This document shows, piece by piece, positions 51,845 through 59,658 of a stretch of 64,000 nucleotides of DNA. This DNA comes from CAHJXG01 sp965277495 (GTDB taxonomy: Bacteria; Pseudomonadota; Alphaproteobacteria; Acetobacterales; Acetobacteraceae). The notes beneath the pieces were generated by a model. That model worked only from the letters and a program-made list of their open reading frames with translations, ran no database searches and had not been told where the DNA came from. Position numbers and translations under genes: made by a program. Positions within the stretch are counted from its first letter, which is position 1; each line of letters opens with the position of its first letter. The stretch lies in assembly GCA_965277495.1 (NCBI GenBank), contig OZ255824.1, positions 2,666,001 through 2,730,000 on the forward strand, written 5' to 3'.

Positions 51845-52882
51845 ATGTCCGACGAACGCGTGACGTCCACTCAGCGCCTGGCCACCGGGCATGGCCCGCA
51901 GGAAGCGCCGCTGGTCCCGCAATCGGGCACCGCCGGCGCCGTGGTGCGCGACGGCATACCTACTTACTATGGCCGGTCGCAGCTCAAGCCGGCGCCGTTC
52001 AACAACTGGGTCGTGGGCGGCTACGTTTTCCTGGCCGGGCTATCGGGCGCGTCCGCCTTGCTGGCCGCGGCGGGGGACCTGGGGCGCGGACGGGAGGCGG
52101 GCGGCCTCGTGCGCCGGGGCCGTTATTTGTCGTTGCTGGCGCCCACCATCGGCTCCGCCCTGCTGGTTTGGGACCTGCATACGCCGCAGCGGTTCTATAA
52201 CATGCTGCGCATCGCCAAGGCGACCTCGCCCATGTCGATCGGCACCTGGCTGCTGATGTCGTTCACGGGGTTCGCCGGATTGAGCGCTGCGGCGCAATTC
52301 GGGGCGGACCGGTTCGGCTGGCGCTGGATGCGCCGGGCGGCGCGGTTCACCCAAGTGCCGGCCGCCGCGGTGGGCGCGGGCATGTCCACCTACACGGCCG
52401 CGCTGCTGTCCGCGACCAGCACGCCGCTCTGGGCCGCCGCCCCGCAGGCGCTGGCCGTCCGGTTCGGCAGCTCCTCGATCGCGAGCGGGGCTGCGGCGCT
52501 TTCGCTCGGCGAACGTCCGGGGCGGAACCGACGCGCGCTGGACACCATCGCATTGGCGGCGCTGGCGACGGAACTCATGGCCGCCACGGCGTCGCACCGC
52601 ACCTATCGGCAAAAGGGCGTGGCCGCGGCGCTCGATGGCGGCTGGGGCCAGGTGGAGCGGATGGGCGCCACCGGGGCCGGCAACCTGCTGCCGCTTGGCC
52701 TTCACGCCGCGTCGCTGCTGCTGGGGCGGGGCCGCGATTCGGGGCTGTCGAGGCTTGCCTCGTTCGCTGTCCTGGCCGGCAGCGCCTTGCTGCGGGTCTC
52801 GATCATGGCGGCGGGCGACGAGTCGGCGCGGCGGCCAGAGATCAGCCTTGGCTACGCGCAACCGGAGAACTTGCCGGAGTAG
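51845..52882 (+). CDS. NrfD/PsrC-type membrane subunit of formate dehydrogenase
   Basis: 345 residues, about eight to nine helices. NNWVVGGYVFLAGLSGASALL, LVWDLHTPQRFYNMLRIAK and SPMSIGTWLLMSFTGF are NrfD-family signatures. It replaces the cytochrome b anchor of E. coli FdnI and should reduce quinone. It starts 9 bp after the beta gene; the stop lies 15 bp from the 3' end of the oppositely oriented tRNA-Sec. Confidence 0.9.
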   Translation: MSDERVTSTQRLATGHGPQEAPLVPQSGTAGAVVRDGIPTYYGRSQLKPAPFNNWVVGGYVFLAGLSGASALLAAAGDLGRGREAGGLVRRGRYLSLLAPTIGSALLVWDLHTPQRFYNMLRIAKATSPMSIGTWLLMSFTGFAGLSAAAQFGADRFGWRWMRRAARFTQVPAAAVGAGMSTYTAALLSATSTPLWAAAPQALAVRFGSSSIASGAAALSLGERPGRNRRALDTIALAALATELMAATASHRTYRQKGVAAALDGGWGQVERMGATGAGNLLPLGLHAASLLLGRGRDSGLSRLASFAVLAGSALLRVSIMAAGDESARRPEISLGYAQPENLPE

Positions 52883-52897
52883 CCCGCCAGAAACGGG

Positions 52898-52987
52898 CGG
52901 AGGCGGATAGGAATCGAACCTACCGCACGCTGTTGGCGCGCCACTGGTTTTGAAGACCAGGGAGGCCACCAGACCCCAATCGCCTCC
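52898..52987 (-). tRNA. selC: tRNA-Sec (anticodon UCA)
   Basis: 90 nt on the minus strand. Acceptor GGAGGCG pairs with CGCCTCC, the eighth pair being A-C. The 6-bp D stem GGGGTC/GGCCTC closes a four-base TGGT loop. The anticodon arm is CTGGT-CTTCAAA-ACCAG with UCA. A long variable arm GCGCGC-CAACA-GCGTGC follows, then a 5-bp T stem with TTCGATT. These features, especially the long D stem and extra arm, are specific to Sec tRNA. Discriminator G; CCA is not encoded. It lies 34 bp after selB, probably on the same transcript. Confidence 0.94.
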
Positions 52988-53021
52988 GCTACCCAGGCTA
53001 TCACCGGCCCGCGGGTCTCTG

Positions 53022-54896
53022 CTAGCCCGCCTGCGCCAGCACGCGGCGGTCGCCGATTCGGCGGGTGAAGTGCATGGCGTCCAGGTGCTCCAACAGCGGC
53101 ACGCTATACTTGCGGGAGATGCCGAGCGCCGCGCCGGCCTCCGCCACCCGCAGCCCCGGCCCTTGCGCCAACAGGGGCGCCAGCACCCGCCGGGCGGCAT
53201 CGACGGCATCGCGATGGAACACCACGTCGCGCTTCTGCACGCGGTCCGCCGCACGGATCGCCGCGCCCTCCCGCACCAGCCGGTCCAGCGCCTGACGGGT
53301 CGGCAGGTCCGGCGCCAGCGCAGCCGGGTCGGGCGGCGACAGCCCAGCGCGGCGCAGCGTGTCGGACAGGCGGGCCGCAAGGGTTGCCGCGGTCCGTGCC
53401 CGGCTGGCATCCTGGTCCGGCCGGGGCAGCCCGACCAGCCCGCCCTTGACCTGGACGACGCCCGATGCCGAGAGGCGGGCCAAGGCCGCATCCAGCACCG
53501 CCGGGCCAGTGCCGGGCATCAACCGTTGCAGCCCGTCCCGCGGCAGCCCGACCGCCGGCTGTGCGGCCAGCAGGGCTGGGATACGGCGCAGCACGGCGTC
53601 AAAGGCTTCCCGCGCGACCGCGGCCTGGCCAGGCAGCACGAGGGCCGAGTCCGGGAGCAGGTCCGCCAGGCGGCCCGGGGCCACGCCGGCGAGCCGCGCG
53701 AGATCGGGCAGCGGCACCCCTGCGCCGCCGACTGCCACGATACACTGCGCCACGATGCCCCGCGCATCCGATCCAGGCAGGGCCGCAAGCCGTCCTAGTG
53801 CCGCCGGCGTGCTCCGGCGCAACCGGACCGCCGCGGGATCAAGGACCATCCCGCCGGCGACCGTCAGCGCCGGGGACGCCGTGCGCAGGATGAAGCGTTC
53901 ACGCGCCGGGGTTGCGACCGGCTGGGTGCAGCGCAGTTGCACCTGGGCCGCAGCGCCCGGCGCCAGCTCGTCGCGGTCGAGCAGGCGGAGGCGCACCGGC
54001 ACCTCGGTCGTGCCCAGCAGCAGTTGCAGCACCATGCCGTTGCGCAGCGGCGGCGCGTCGTCCAGTGCATGCACGTCGACGCTTAACCAGGCCGACGCGG
54101 GCAGCAGCCCCGCCGCTGTGAGGGCGACGCCGCGTCCGACCTGCGCCACGTCCACCCCGCGCAGATTGGCCGCCACGCGCTGGCCCGGAACGGCGGTGGC
54201 CACTCGCGCGCCATGGACCTGCAATCCCCGGATGCGCGCCGTCAGCCCGCCCGGCGCGACCTCGATGGTGTCGCCCGCCGCCAGCACGCCGCGGCGGAGC
54301 GTTCCGGTCACGACGGTCCCATGGCCCGGCACGCTGAACGCGCGGTCCACCGGCAGGAACGGGAATCCGTCGTCGCCCGGCGGCGCTGCACCGTCCCCCA
54401 AAGCCGCGATGGCCTGCCGCAGCGCCTCGATGCCCTGGCCGGTGGCCGCGGACACGGCCACTGCCGGCGATGCTTCCAGGCCGGCCCGCGCCAACAGGGC
54501 GGCGGCGTCCCGGCCGGCCGCTGCGGCCTGCGCGGGGGACACGAGGTCGGCCTTGGTGACGGCCACCACCGCCCGGCGCAGCCCGAGCAAACCGGCGATG
54601 TCCACGTGCTCCCGGGTCTGCGGCATGACCCCCTCATTCGCCGCAACGGCCAGCAGCGCCGCGCCGATGCCGGTCGCGCCGGACACCATCGTTCGCACGA
54701 AACGCTCGTGGCCCGGCATGTCCACCAGATCCACCACCGCATCGCCGGCGCCAAAATGGGCGAAGCCGAGCACGATGGAGATGCCGCGCTGCCGTTCCTC
54801 CTCCAGCCGGTCGGTTTCCATGCCGGTCAGGGCGCGCACAAGGGCGGTCTTGCCGTGGTCCACATGGCCGAGCACGCCCACTACCAGCCGCGTCAT
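53022..54896 (-). CDS. selB: Selenocysteine-specific elongation factor SelB
   Basis: 624 residues from ATG 54896, which overlaps the selA stop by 4 bp. GTPase motifs GHVDHGKTALVRALTG, DMPGHERFVRTM and TKADL. Beta-barrel domains II-III follow (PVDRAFSVPGHGTVVTGTL). The C-terminal ~200 residues form winged-helix domains that bind the bSECIS hairpin, ending EAGAALGISRKYSVPLLEHLD. It delivers Sec-tRNA-Sec to the ribosome at UGA. Confidence 0.96.
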   Translation of the reverse strand: MTRLVVGVLGHVDHGKTALVRALTGMETDRLEEERQRGISIVLGFAHFGAGDAVVDLVDMPGHERFVRTMVSGATGIGAALLAVAANEGVMPQTREHVDIAGLLGLRRAVVAVTKADLVSPAQAAAAGRDAAALLARAGLEASPAVAVSAATGQGIEALRQAIAALGDGAAPPGDDGFPFLPVDRAFSVPGHGTVVTGTLRRGVLAAGDTIEVAPGGLTARIRGLQVHGARVATAVPGQRVAANLRGVDVAQVGRGVALTAAGLLPASAWLSVDVHALDDAPPLRNGMVLQLLLGTTEVPVRLRLLDRDELAPGAAAQVQLRCTQPVATPARERFILRTASPALTVAGGMVLDPAAVRLRRSTPAALGRLAALPGSDARGIVAQCIVAVGGAGVPLPDLARLAGVAPGRLADLLPDSALVLPGQAAVAREAFDAVLRRIPALLAAQPAVGLPRDGLQRLMPGTGPAVLDAALARLSASGVVQVKGGLVGLPRPDQDASRARTAATLAARLSDTLRRAGLSPPDPAALAPDLPTRQALDRLVREGAAIRAADRVQKRDVVFHRDAVDAARRVLAPLLAQGPGLRVAEAGAALGISRKYSVPLLEHLDAMHFTRRIGDRRVLAQAG

Positions 54897-56263
54897 GCGC
54901 CGCACGCCGCCCGCACCGCGGCCGCGACCTCGGGCACCTCGGCGTCCCCGACGGCCACCATGTCGAGCCAAACCCGTCCGTCGGCGATGCGCCCGACGAC
55001 GGCGGGGCGCTGTGCCCGCAGGCGCCGGGCCAGGCCGTCTGCCGGCAGGCCTGGAACGCACAGGGTTACGGCTCGGCTGGGGAAGGATTGCAACGGCAGC
55101 GTCCCGCCGCCGGCCTCTGCGCGGCTGGCCTCGATGGCGGCGTCGGCCAGGGCCGGCAGCAGCGCGGCCAGGCGTTCCGCCCGGGCCTGCAAGGTGGCCT
55201 CATCCTGGCCCAGCATCCGCAGGGCCGGGACCGCCGCCCCGTCCGCATGTAGGCGCAGCGTCGCTTCCAGCGCGGCCAGCGTCAGCTTGTCCAGCCGGAC
55301 GGCCCGCAGCAGCGGATGACGCCGCAAGGGATGCACCGCCGCCTGGCGCCCCACCAGCAGCCCGGCCTGCGGGCCGCCCAGCAGCTTGTCGCCGCTGAAC
55401 ATCACCAGGTCTGTCCCGGCGGCGAGCGAGTCCCGCACCGTCGCCTCCTCAAAGTTTCCGAGGCCGGCCAGCGCGCCGCTGCCCAGGTCGTGCAGCAACA
55501 GCAGCCCACGCTCCCGCGCCAGCGCCGACAGCTCGTCCAGCCCGGCGGCGGCGGTGAACCCGGCGATGCGGTAGTTGCTGGGATGCACCTTGAGCAGCAC
55601 GCGGGTCGCTGGCGTGATGGCGTCGCGGTAGTCGGCCAGCCGGGTCTTGTTGGTGGTCCCGACCTCCACCAACCGGGCGCCGCCTTGCCGGATCACCTCG
55701 GGGATGCGGAACCCGCCGCCGATCTCGACCAGTTCGCCGCGGGACACCACGACCTCGCCGCCGCCCGCCAGCGCGGCGAGGGCGAGCAGCACGGCGGCGG
55801 CGCAGTTGTTGACGGCCAGCGCCGCCTCCGCGCCGGTGACGGCCTGCAACGCCGCTTCTACCCCGCCGCCCCGAGGGCCGCGCGCGCCGGCGTCCAGGTC
55901 ATACTCCAGGTTGGTGTAGCCCTGCGCCGCTTCCGCAACCGCCGCCGCCGCTTCCGGCGCCAGGGGCGCGCGGCCGAGATTCGTGTGCAGGATGATTCCG
56001 GTCGCGTTCACGACCCGGCGCAGCACCGGACGCCGGGCCGACTCCAGGGCCGCGCCGGCCCTTGCCAGCACCCAATCCGGGTCCGGCGGCGCGGCCGTGC
56101 CCCCTTGCAGCAGGGCCGCCCGCGCCTCGTCCAGCACGGCCCGAATCGCATTGGCGACGGCGGCGCGCGACGCCGTGCCGAGCAGGGCCTGCGCCGCCGT
56201 CGACTCCAGCAGCCGCTGCACCTGCGGCAATGCACGCAACTTTGCGGCGACAGCCTCGTCCAT
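54893..56263 (-). CDS. selA: L-seryl-tRNA(Sec) selenium transferase SelA
   Basis: 456 residues from ATG 56263 (Shine-Dalgarno GGGAGG 12 nt upstream); earlier ATGs at 56293 and 56290 are possible but lie inside a strong hairpin. PLP fold motifs: VINATG-like VVNATGIILHTNLGRAPL, VVVSRGELVEIGGGFRIPEV and SFSGDKLLGGPQAG-like MFSGDKLLGGPQAG with the PLP lysine. It converts Ser-tRNA-Sec to Sec-tRNA-Sec using selenophosphate. First gene of the selA-selB-selC unit. Confidence 0.95.
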   Translation of the reverse strand: MDEAVAAKLRALPQVQRLLESTAAQALLGTASRAAVANAIRAVLDEARAALLQGGTAAPPDPDWVLARAGAALESARRPVLRRVVNATGIILHTNLGRAPLAPEAAAAVAEAAQGYTNLEYDLDAGARGPRGGGVEAALQAVTGAEAALAVNNCAAAVLLALAALAGGGEVVVSRGELVEIGGGFRIPEVIRQGGARLVEVGTTNKTRLADYRDAITPATRVLLKVHPSNYRIAGFTAAAGLDELSALARERGLLLLHDLGSGALAGLGNFEEATVRDSLAAGTDLVMFSGDKLLGGPQAGLLVGRQAAVHPLRRHPLLRAVRLDKLTLAALEATLRLHADGAAVPALRMLGQDEATLQARAERLAALLPALADAAIEASRAEAGGGTLPLQSFPSRAVTLCVPGLPADGLARRLRAQRPAVVGRIADGRVWLDMVAVGDAEVPEVAAAVRAACGA

Positions 56264-56286
56264 CCGGCGTTCCGGCCTCCCTCTAA

Positions 56287-56332
56287 GCATCATCTCGCAG
56301 GGCGCCCTTGCGCGCTGCGAATAAGATGATGC
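56287..56332. promoter_or_regulatory. Long hairpin in the selA leader
   Basis: Arms GCATCATCT (56287-56295) and AGATGATGC (56324-56332) are perfect. Inner arms CGCAG/CTGCG and GCGC/GCGC continue the stem with a four-base bulge (TATT on the selA strand) and a C-C mismatch, closing an AAGG loop on the selA strand. It covers alternative selA start codons 56285-56293. In E. coli the selAB leader contains a SECIS-like element bound by SelB; a similar role here is inference. Confidence 0.5.
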
Positions 56333-56344
56333 GTTATCAAAGGC

Positions 56345-56390
56345 CCCTAAGCAGGCATTCGTTGGCCACGCCACGAATGCCTGCTTAGGG
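56345..56390. promoter_or_regulatory. 18-bp perfect inverted repeat between selA and selD
   Basis: CCCTAAGCAGGCATTCGT (56345-56362) and its exact inverse ACGAATGCCTGCTTAGGG (56373-56390) are separated by 10 nt. With one bulged T the stem can extend through TGGC/GCCA to a three-base loop, giving about 21 pairs. It lies in the leader of selD on the plus strand (46 nt before its start codon) and upstream of selA on the minus strand. It could be a regulatory stem-loop, an operator for a large dimeric regulator, or a palindromic repeat element. Confidence 0.6.
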
Positions 56391-56436
56391 CGGCGGTAAT
56401 GTCATGCTTGCGCCGCAGCGCTCAAGGAGGAATCGG

Positions 56437-57480
56437 TTGGCCGACATCAAACTTCGCCTGACGGAGCTTGCCCATGGCGGCGGCTGCGGCTGCAAGCTGG
56501 CGCCGTCCGTGCTGCATGGCCTTCTGGCGGCGATGCCGGAAGCGGCGGCCTTCCCGAACCTGCTGGTGGGAACGGAGACCGGCGACGACGCCGCGGTTTA
56601 CCGGCTGAACGCCAGCCAGGCGCTGGTCGCCACCACGGATTTCTTCACGCCAATCGTCGACGATCCCTACGACTTCGGGCGGATCGCCGCGACGAATGCG
56701 CTGTCGGACGTGTATGCCATGGGCGGCACGCCGATCCTGGCGCTGGCCATCGTCGGGATGCCGTTGAACAAGCTGTCCGTCGCGGAGGTGGGGCGCATCC
56801 TGGCGGGCGGGGCGTCGGTCTGCGCCGCCGCGGGCATCCCGGTCGCGGGCGGGCATTCCATCGACAGCCCGGAGCCGATCTACGGCCTGGCGGCGCTGGG
56901 CCTGGTGCATCCGGACCGGGTGTTGCGGAACAGCGGGGCGCGTCCGGGGGACCGGCTGATCCTGACCAAGGGCCTGGGCGTCGGCGTGCTCGGCGCGGCG
57001 TTGAAGGCGGGACGGCTGGACGCGCCGGGATACGCCGCCATGCTGGCCTCCACGACGCGGCTGAACGATGCCGGCACTTGGCTGGCGGAGCTGCCGGGCG
57101 TGCATGCCGCCACGGATGTGACCGGCTTCGGGCTGTTGGGCCATTTGCTGGAAATGTGCCGCGGCTCCGGCCTGAGGGCGACGGTCCGGCTGCAGGATGT
57201 GCCCTTGCTGGCGGGCGTCGCGGACCTGGCGCAGCAAGGCCTGGCAACCGGCGCGTCGGCACGCAACTGGGCCAGCTATGGCGCCGAAGTGACGCTGCCC
57301 GCGGCCTTGCCGGACTGGCAGCGCGTCCTGCTGTGCGATCCGCAGACCAGCGGCGGCCTGCTGATCGCGGCATTGCCGGAGGCAGCGAGGCCATTATTGG
57401 ACCGCCTGCTTGCGTCGGGATGGGCGGCTGCCGACATCGGCGATGTCGGCGCAGGGTTGCCCGGCGTGACCGTCGTTTAG
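56437..57480 (+). CDS. selD: Selenide, water dikinase SelD
   Basis: 347 residues from TTG 56437, which has a perfect AAGGAGG Shine-Dalgarno site 6 nt upstream; no ATG is better placed. GGGCGCKLAP carries the catalytic cysteine and lysine (the equivalent of E. coli Cys17/Lys20), so this copy is not itself a selenoprotein. TGDDAAVY, TTDFFTPIVDDPYDFGRIAATNALSDVYAMGG and AGGHSID are diagnostic. It makes selenophosphate for SelA. Divergent from selA. Confidence 0.95.
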   Translation: MADIKLRLTELAHGGGCGCKLAPSVLHGLLAAMPEAAAFPNLLVGTETGDDAAVYRLNASQALVATTDFFTPIVDDPYDFGRIAATNALSDVYAMGGTPILALAIVGMPLNKLSVAEVGRILAGGASVCAAAGIPVAGGHSIDSPEPIYGLAALGLVHPDRVLRNSGARPGDRLILTKGLGVGVLGAALKAGRLDAPGYAAMLASTTRLNDAGTWLAELPGVHAATDVTGFGLLGHLLEMCRGSGLRATVRLQDVPLLAGVADLAQQGLATGASARNWASYGAEVTLPAALPDWQRVLLCDPQTSGGLLIAALPEAARPLLDRLLASGWAAADIGDVGAGLPGVTVV

Positions 57481-57495
57481 GCGGCCGACGGCCGC
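57481..57495. terminator. Short GC-rich hairpin after selD
   Basis: GCGGCCG-A-CGGCCGC is a perfect palindrome directly after the selD stop, between convergent genes. There is no T-run. It may aid termination but could be chance in GC-rich DNA. Confidence 0.3.
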
Positions 57496-57522
57496 AGCCG
57501 CTCCGATTGGTTGAGCCGCCGC

Positions 57523-57759
57523 CTATCCGGGTGCGGTTTCCTCAAAGGTTATCGCCACGTCGGCGTTGGCCGACAGCCGGACCGTGCCGTCCTCGACTTC
57601 GGCGACCAGGCCGAGCGAGATGTAGTGGTGGCGTTGGTCGCTCGAGTCTTTCTTCGTCAGCTTGATGCGGTCGCCCTCGACATGGTCGACCGTGCCGACA
57701 TGCACCCCGTCGGCGCCGATAACGTCGGCATGTTCCTTGATCTCAGCAGAATTCACCAT
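57523..57759 (-). CDS. DUF2171 small protein
   Basis: 78 residues from ATG 57759. EIKEHADVIGADGVHVGTVDHVEGDRIKLTKKDS...HHYISLGLVAEVEDGTVRL is the DUF2171 pattern, a PRC-barrel-like small beta protein. Function unknown; members are often stress-related. Convergent with selD. Confidence 0.8.
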   Translation of the reverse strand: MVNSAEIKEHADVIGADGVHVGTVDHVEGDRIKLTKKDSSDQRHHYISLGLVAEVEDGTVRLSANADVAITFEETAPG

Positions 57760-57922
57760 TTGAGAGTCCCTGTTTCCGTGGATTCGAGTCCAAGATGCCG
57801 TAGGCGCAAGGCACCCGGCCGCCACACATGGCCAACAGCCTTGCAATGTCCAGGGTTTGCACTGGCATGGGCGTTGCGTATCCTCTCCGGGACTGCGCGT
57901 CTTGAAATAGGTGAGCTTGGCG

Positions 57923-59062
57923 ATGCCGGATCTTTTCAGTCCCTACACGCTCAAGGGCGTCACGCTGCGCAACCGGATCGCCATGTCGCCGATGACCATG
58001 TACCGGTCCGTCGATGGCCGGATGAACGACTTCCACGTCATGCTGATGGGGTCGCGCGCCGCGGGGGGCTTCGGCCTCGTGTTCCCCGAGCAACTGGCGA
58101 TCACCCCGGACGGACGCACCGGCACCGGTTGCGCCGGCATCTACGACGATGCGCAGATCGAGGGCCTGTCGCGGGTGACGGCGATGATCAAGGACATGGG
58201 GTCCGTGCCCGCCGTGCAGCTCGGCCATACCGGGCGTAAAGGCAGCGAATTGAAGCCATGGCAGGGGAAGCTGCAATTGCCGCCCGATCATCCCGACGGG
58301 TGGCAAGTTCGCGGACCCTCGGCGATCCCGTATGGCGGACGCTACACCTTTCCCGTCCATGCGCTGACGGTCGAGGAGATCAAGGAGCTCCACCGCAGCT
58401 ACGCCCGTGCGGCGCAGCGGGCGCTGGATGCCGGGTTCGAGTGGCTGGAGATGCACTTCGCGCATGGCTACCTCGGCGCGAGCTTTTTCTCGCCGTTGGC
58501 CAACCAGCGCGGCGACGAGTATGGCGGCAGCCTCGAAAACCGGCTCCGCTTCCATCGCGAGGCGCTGGACGCGGTGCGGGCGGTGTGGCCGGAGCGCCTG
58601 CCGCTGACGATGCGCCTCGGTTCCGACGACTTCAACGAGCGCGGCGTGCAGTTCGACGATGCCGTTTGGGCGGTGGGCGTCATGAAGCAGCACGGTCTCG
58701 ACTTGGCCGATCTCAGCCTCGGCATGAACACGGACGACATCAAGGACGTGCCGTTCGGCGACGTGGCGTTCATGGTCGAGCGCGGCAGCCGCGTCCGGCG
58801 CGAGGTCGGCATCCCCGTGGGCGTGAGCTGGAACCTCGGGCTGCCCGCGGTGGCCGACCGGGTGATCCGCGAGGAGCTGATCGACCTGGTGCTGCTGGGG
58901 CGGCCCGCCTTGTCGAACCCGCACTGGCCGGTCTGGGCCGCGCGCGAGCTGGCGCACAACGACCCGTTCTCGCTGATTCCGGAGGACTGGTCGTGGTGGC
59001 TGCGCAACCGGCCCGGCCCGGAAGGGTCGCTCGGCTGGCCCGCCGTCGCCCGTGGTGCCTGA
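57923..59062 (+). CDS. NADH:flavin oxidoreductase, Old Yellow Enzyme family
   Basis: 379 residues from ATG 57923 (GTG 57911 possible). TIM-barrel OYE: LFSPYTLKGVTLRNRIAMSPMTMY near the N-terminus, EMHFAHGYLGASFFSPLANQRGDEYGGSLENRLRFHREALDAVRAVWP, VSWNLGLPAVADRVIREELIDLVLLGRPALSNP. FMN-dependent ene-reductase of the YqjM-like class. Monocistronic; partner unknown. Confidence 0.92.
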   Translation: MPDLFSPYTLKGVTLRNRIAMSPMTMYRSVDGRMNDFHVMLMGSRAAGGFGLVFPEQLAITPDGRTGTGCAGIYDDAQIEGLSRVTAMIKDMGSVPAVQLGHTGRKGSELKPWQGKLQLPPDHPDGWQVRGPSAIPYGGRYTFPVHALTVEEIKELHRSYARAAQRALDAGFEWLEMHFAHGYLGASFFSPLANQRGDEYGGSLENRLRFHREALDAVRAVWPERLPLTMRLGSDDFNERGVQFDDAVWAVGVMKQHGLDLADLSLGMNTDDIKDVPFGDVAFMVERGSRVRREVGIPVGVSWNLGLPAVADRVIREELIDLVLLGRPALSNPHWPVWAARELAHNDPFSLIPEDWSWWLRNRPGPEGSLGWPAVARGA

Positions 59063-59173
59063 TCCAGCCTTTCGCAACCGTCCGCTGCAGCCGCCACGAC
59101 CGCTTTTGTTCCGGTAGAGCCCTCGCACCCGGAGTGCCACATTCGAGCCCGACCAGGCGGGAGAGGCCAGAAG

Positions 59174-59575
59174 GTGGCGCGCAGGCCGGAGGCGGATCGG
59201 CGACAGGCAGACTTTTTCGGCGTGCCTGCCCCGGCGCCAGCCGCGCCGGAGCGTCTGCCGGCCCCGAAGCCGCAACCCGGGCAGGACATCAAGCGCTGGC
59301 CGCCGACGCCGGACAGCGGAGATGCGCCGTTGGGCGACAGCATCGACGCGCTGGCTGCGCGCTTGTCCCCTGCCGAGCTGAACGAACTCGTCGCCGCGTT
59401 GCCGGACGAAGCCCTGGCGCACTTGGTCGTCGCCACCGCCCGCCAGCTCCGTCGCCGGCTTGCACGCAGCGGCGGGCGTGGCGGCAAAGGCCGCGCCTCC
59501 GCCCTCGAGCGCTCGGCCCGGCAGCTTATCGCCGAGCTGGGCGAACAAGGCGACGATGATTGGCGCGAGGGTTAA
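59174..59575 (+). CDS. Uncharacterised protein with proline-rich N-terminus
   Basis: 133 residues from GTG 59174. A basic/proline-rich, disordered first half (FFGVPAPAPAAPERLPAPKPQPGQD) is followed by a helical region DSIDALAARLSPAELNELVAALPDEALAHLVVATARQLRRRLAR. The LSPAELNELVAALPDE part may be a small helical domain. No known family. The gene at 59659 follows by 83 bp. Confidence 0.6.
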   Translation: MARRPEADRRQADFFGVPAPAPAAPERLPAPKPQPGQDIKRWPPTPDSGDAPLGDSIDALAARLSPAELNELVAALPDEALAHLVVATARQLRRRLARSGGRGGKGRASALERSARQLIAELGEQGDDDWREG

Positions 59576-59658
59576 CATGGGCGCCATTCAGGGATGGACA
59601 GCCGTCGCTCCGTCAGCCAGCTTTTATCCGCAACGAGCGAGCCGCGAGCACGACAGCC

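Noticed and set aside
56437..57480. Possible selenocysteine in SelD
   Set aside because: Some SelD proteins have Sec at the catalytic site, but here the codon encodes Cys (GGCGCK) and no in-frame UGA occurs.
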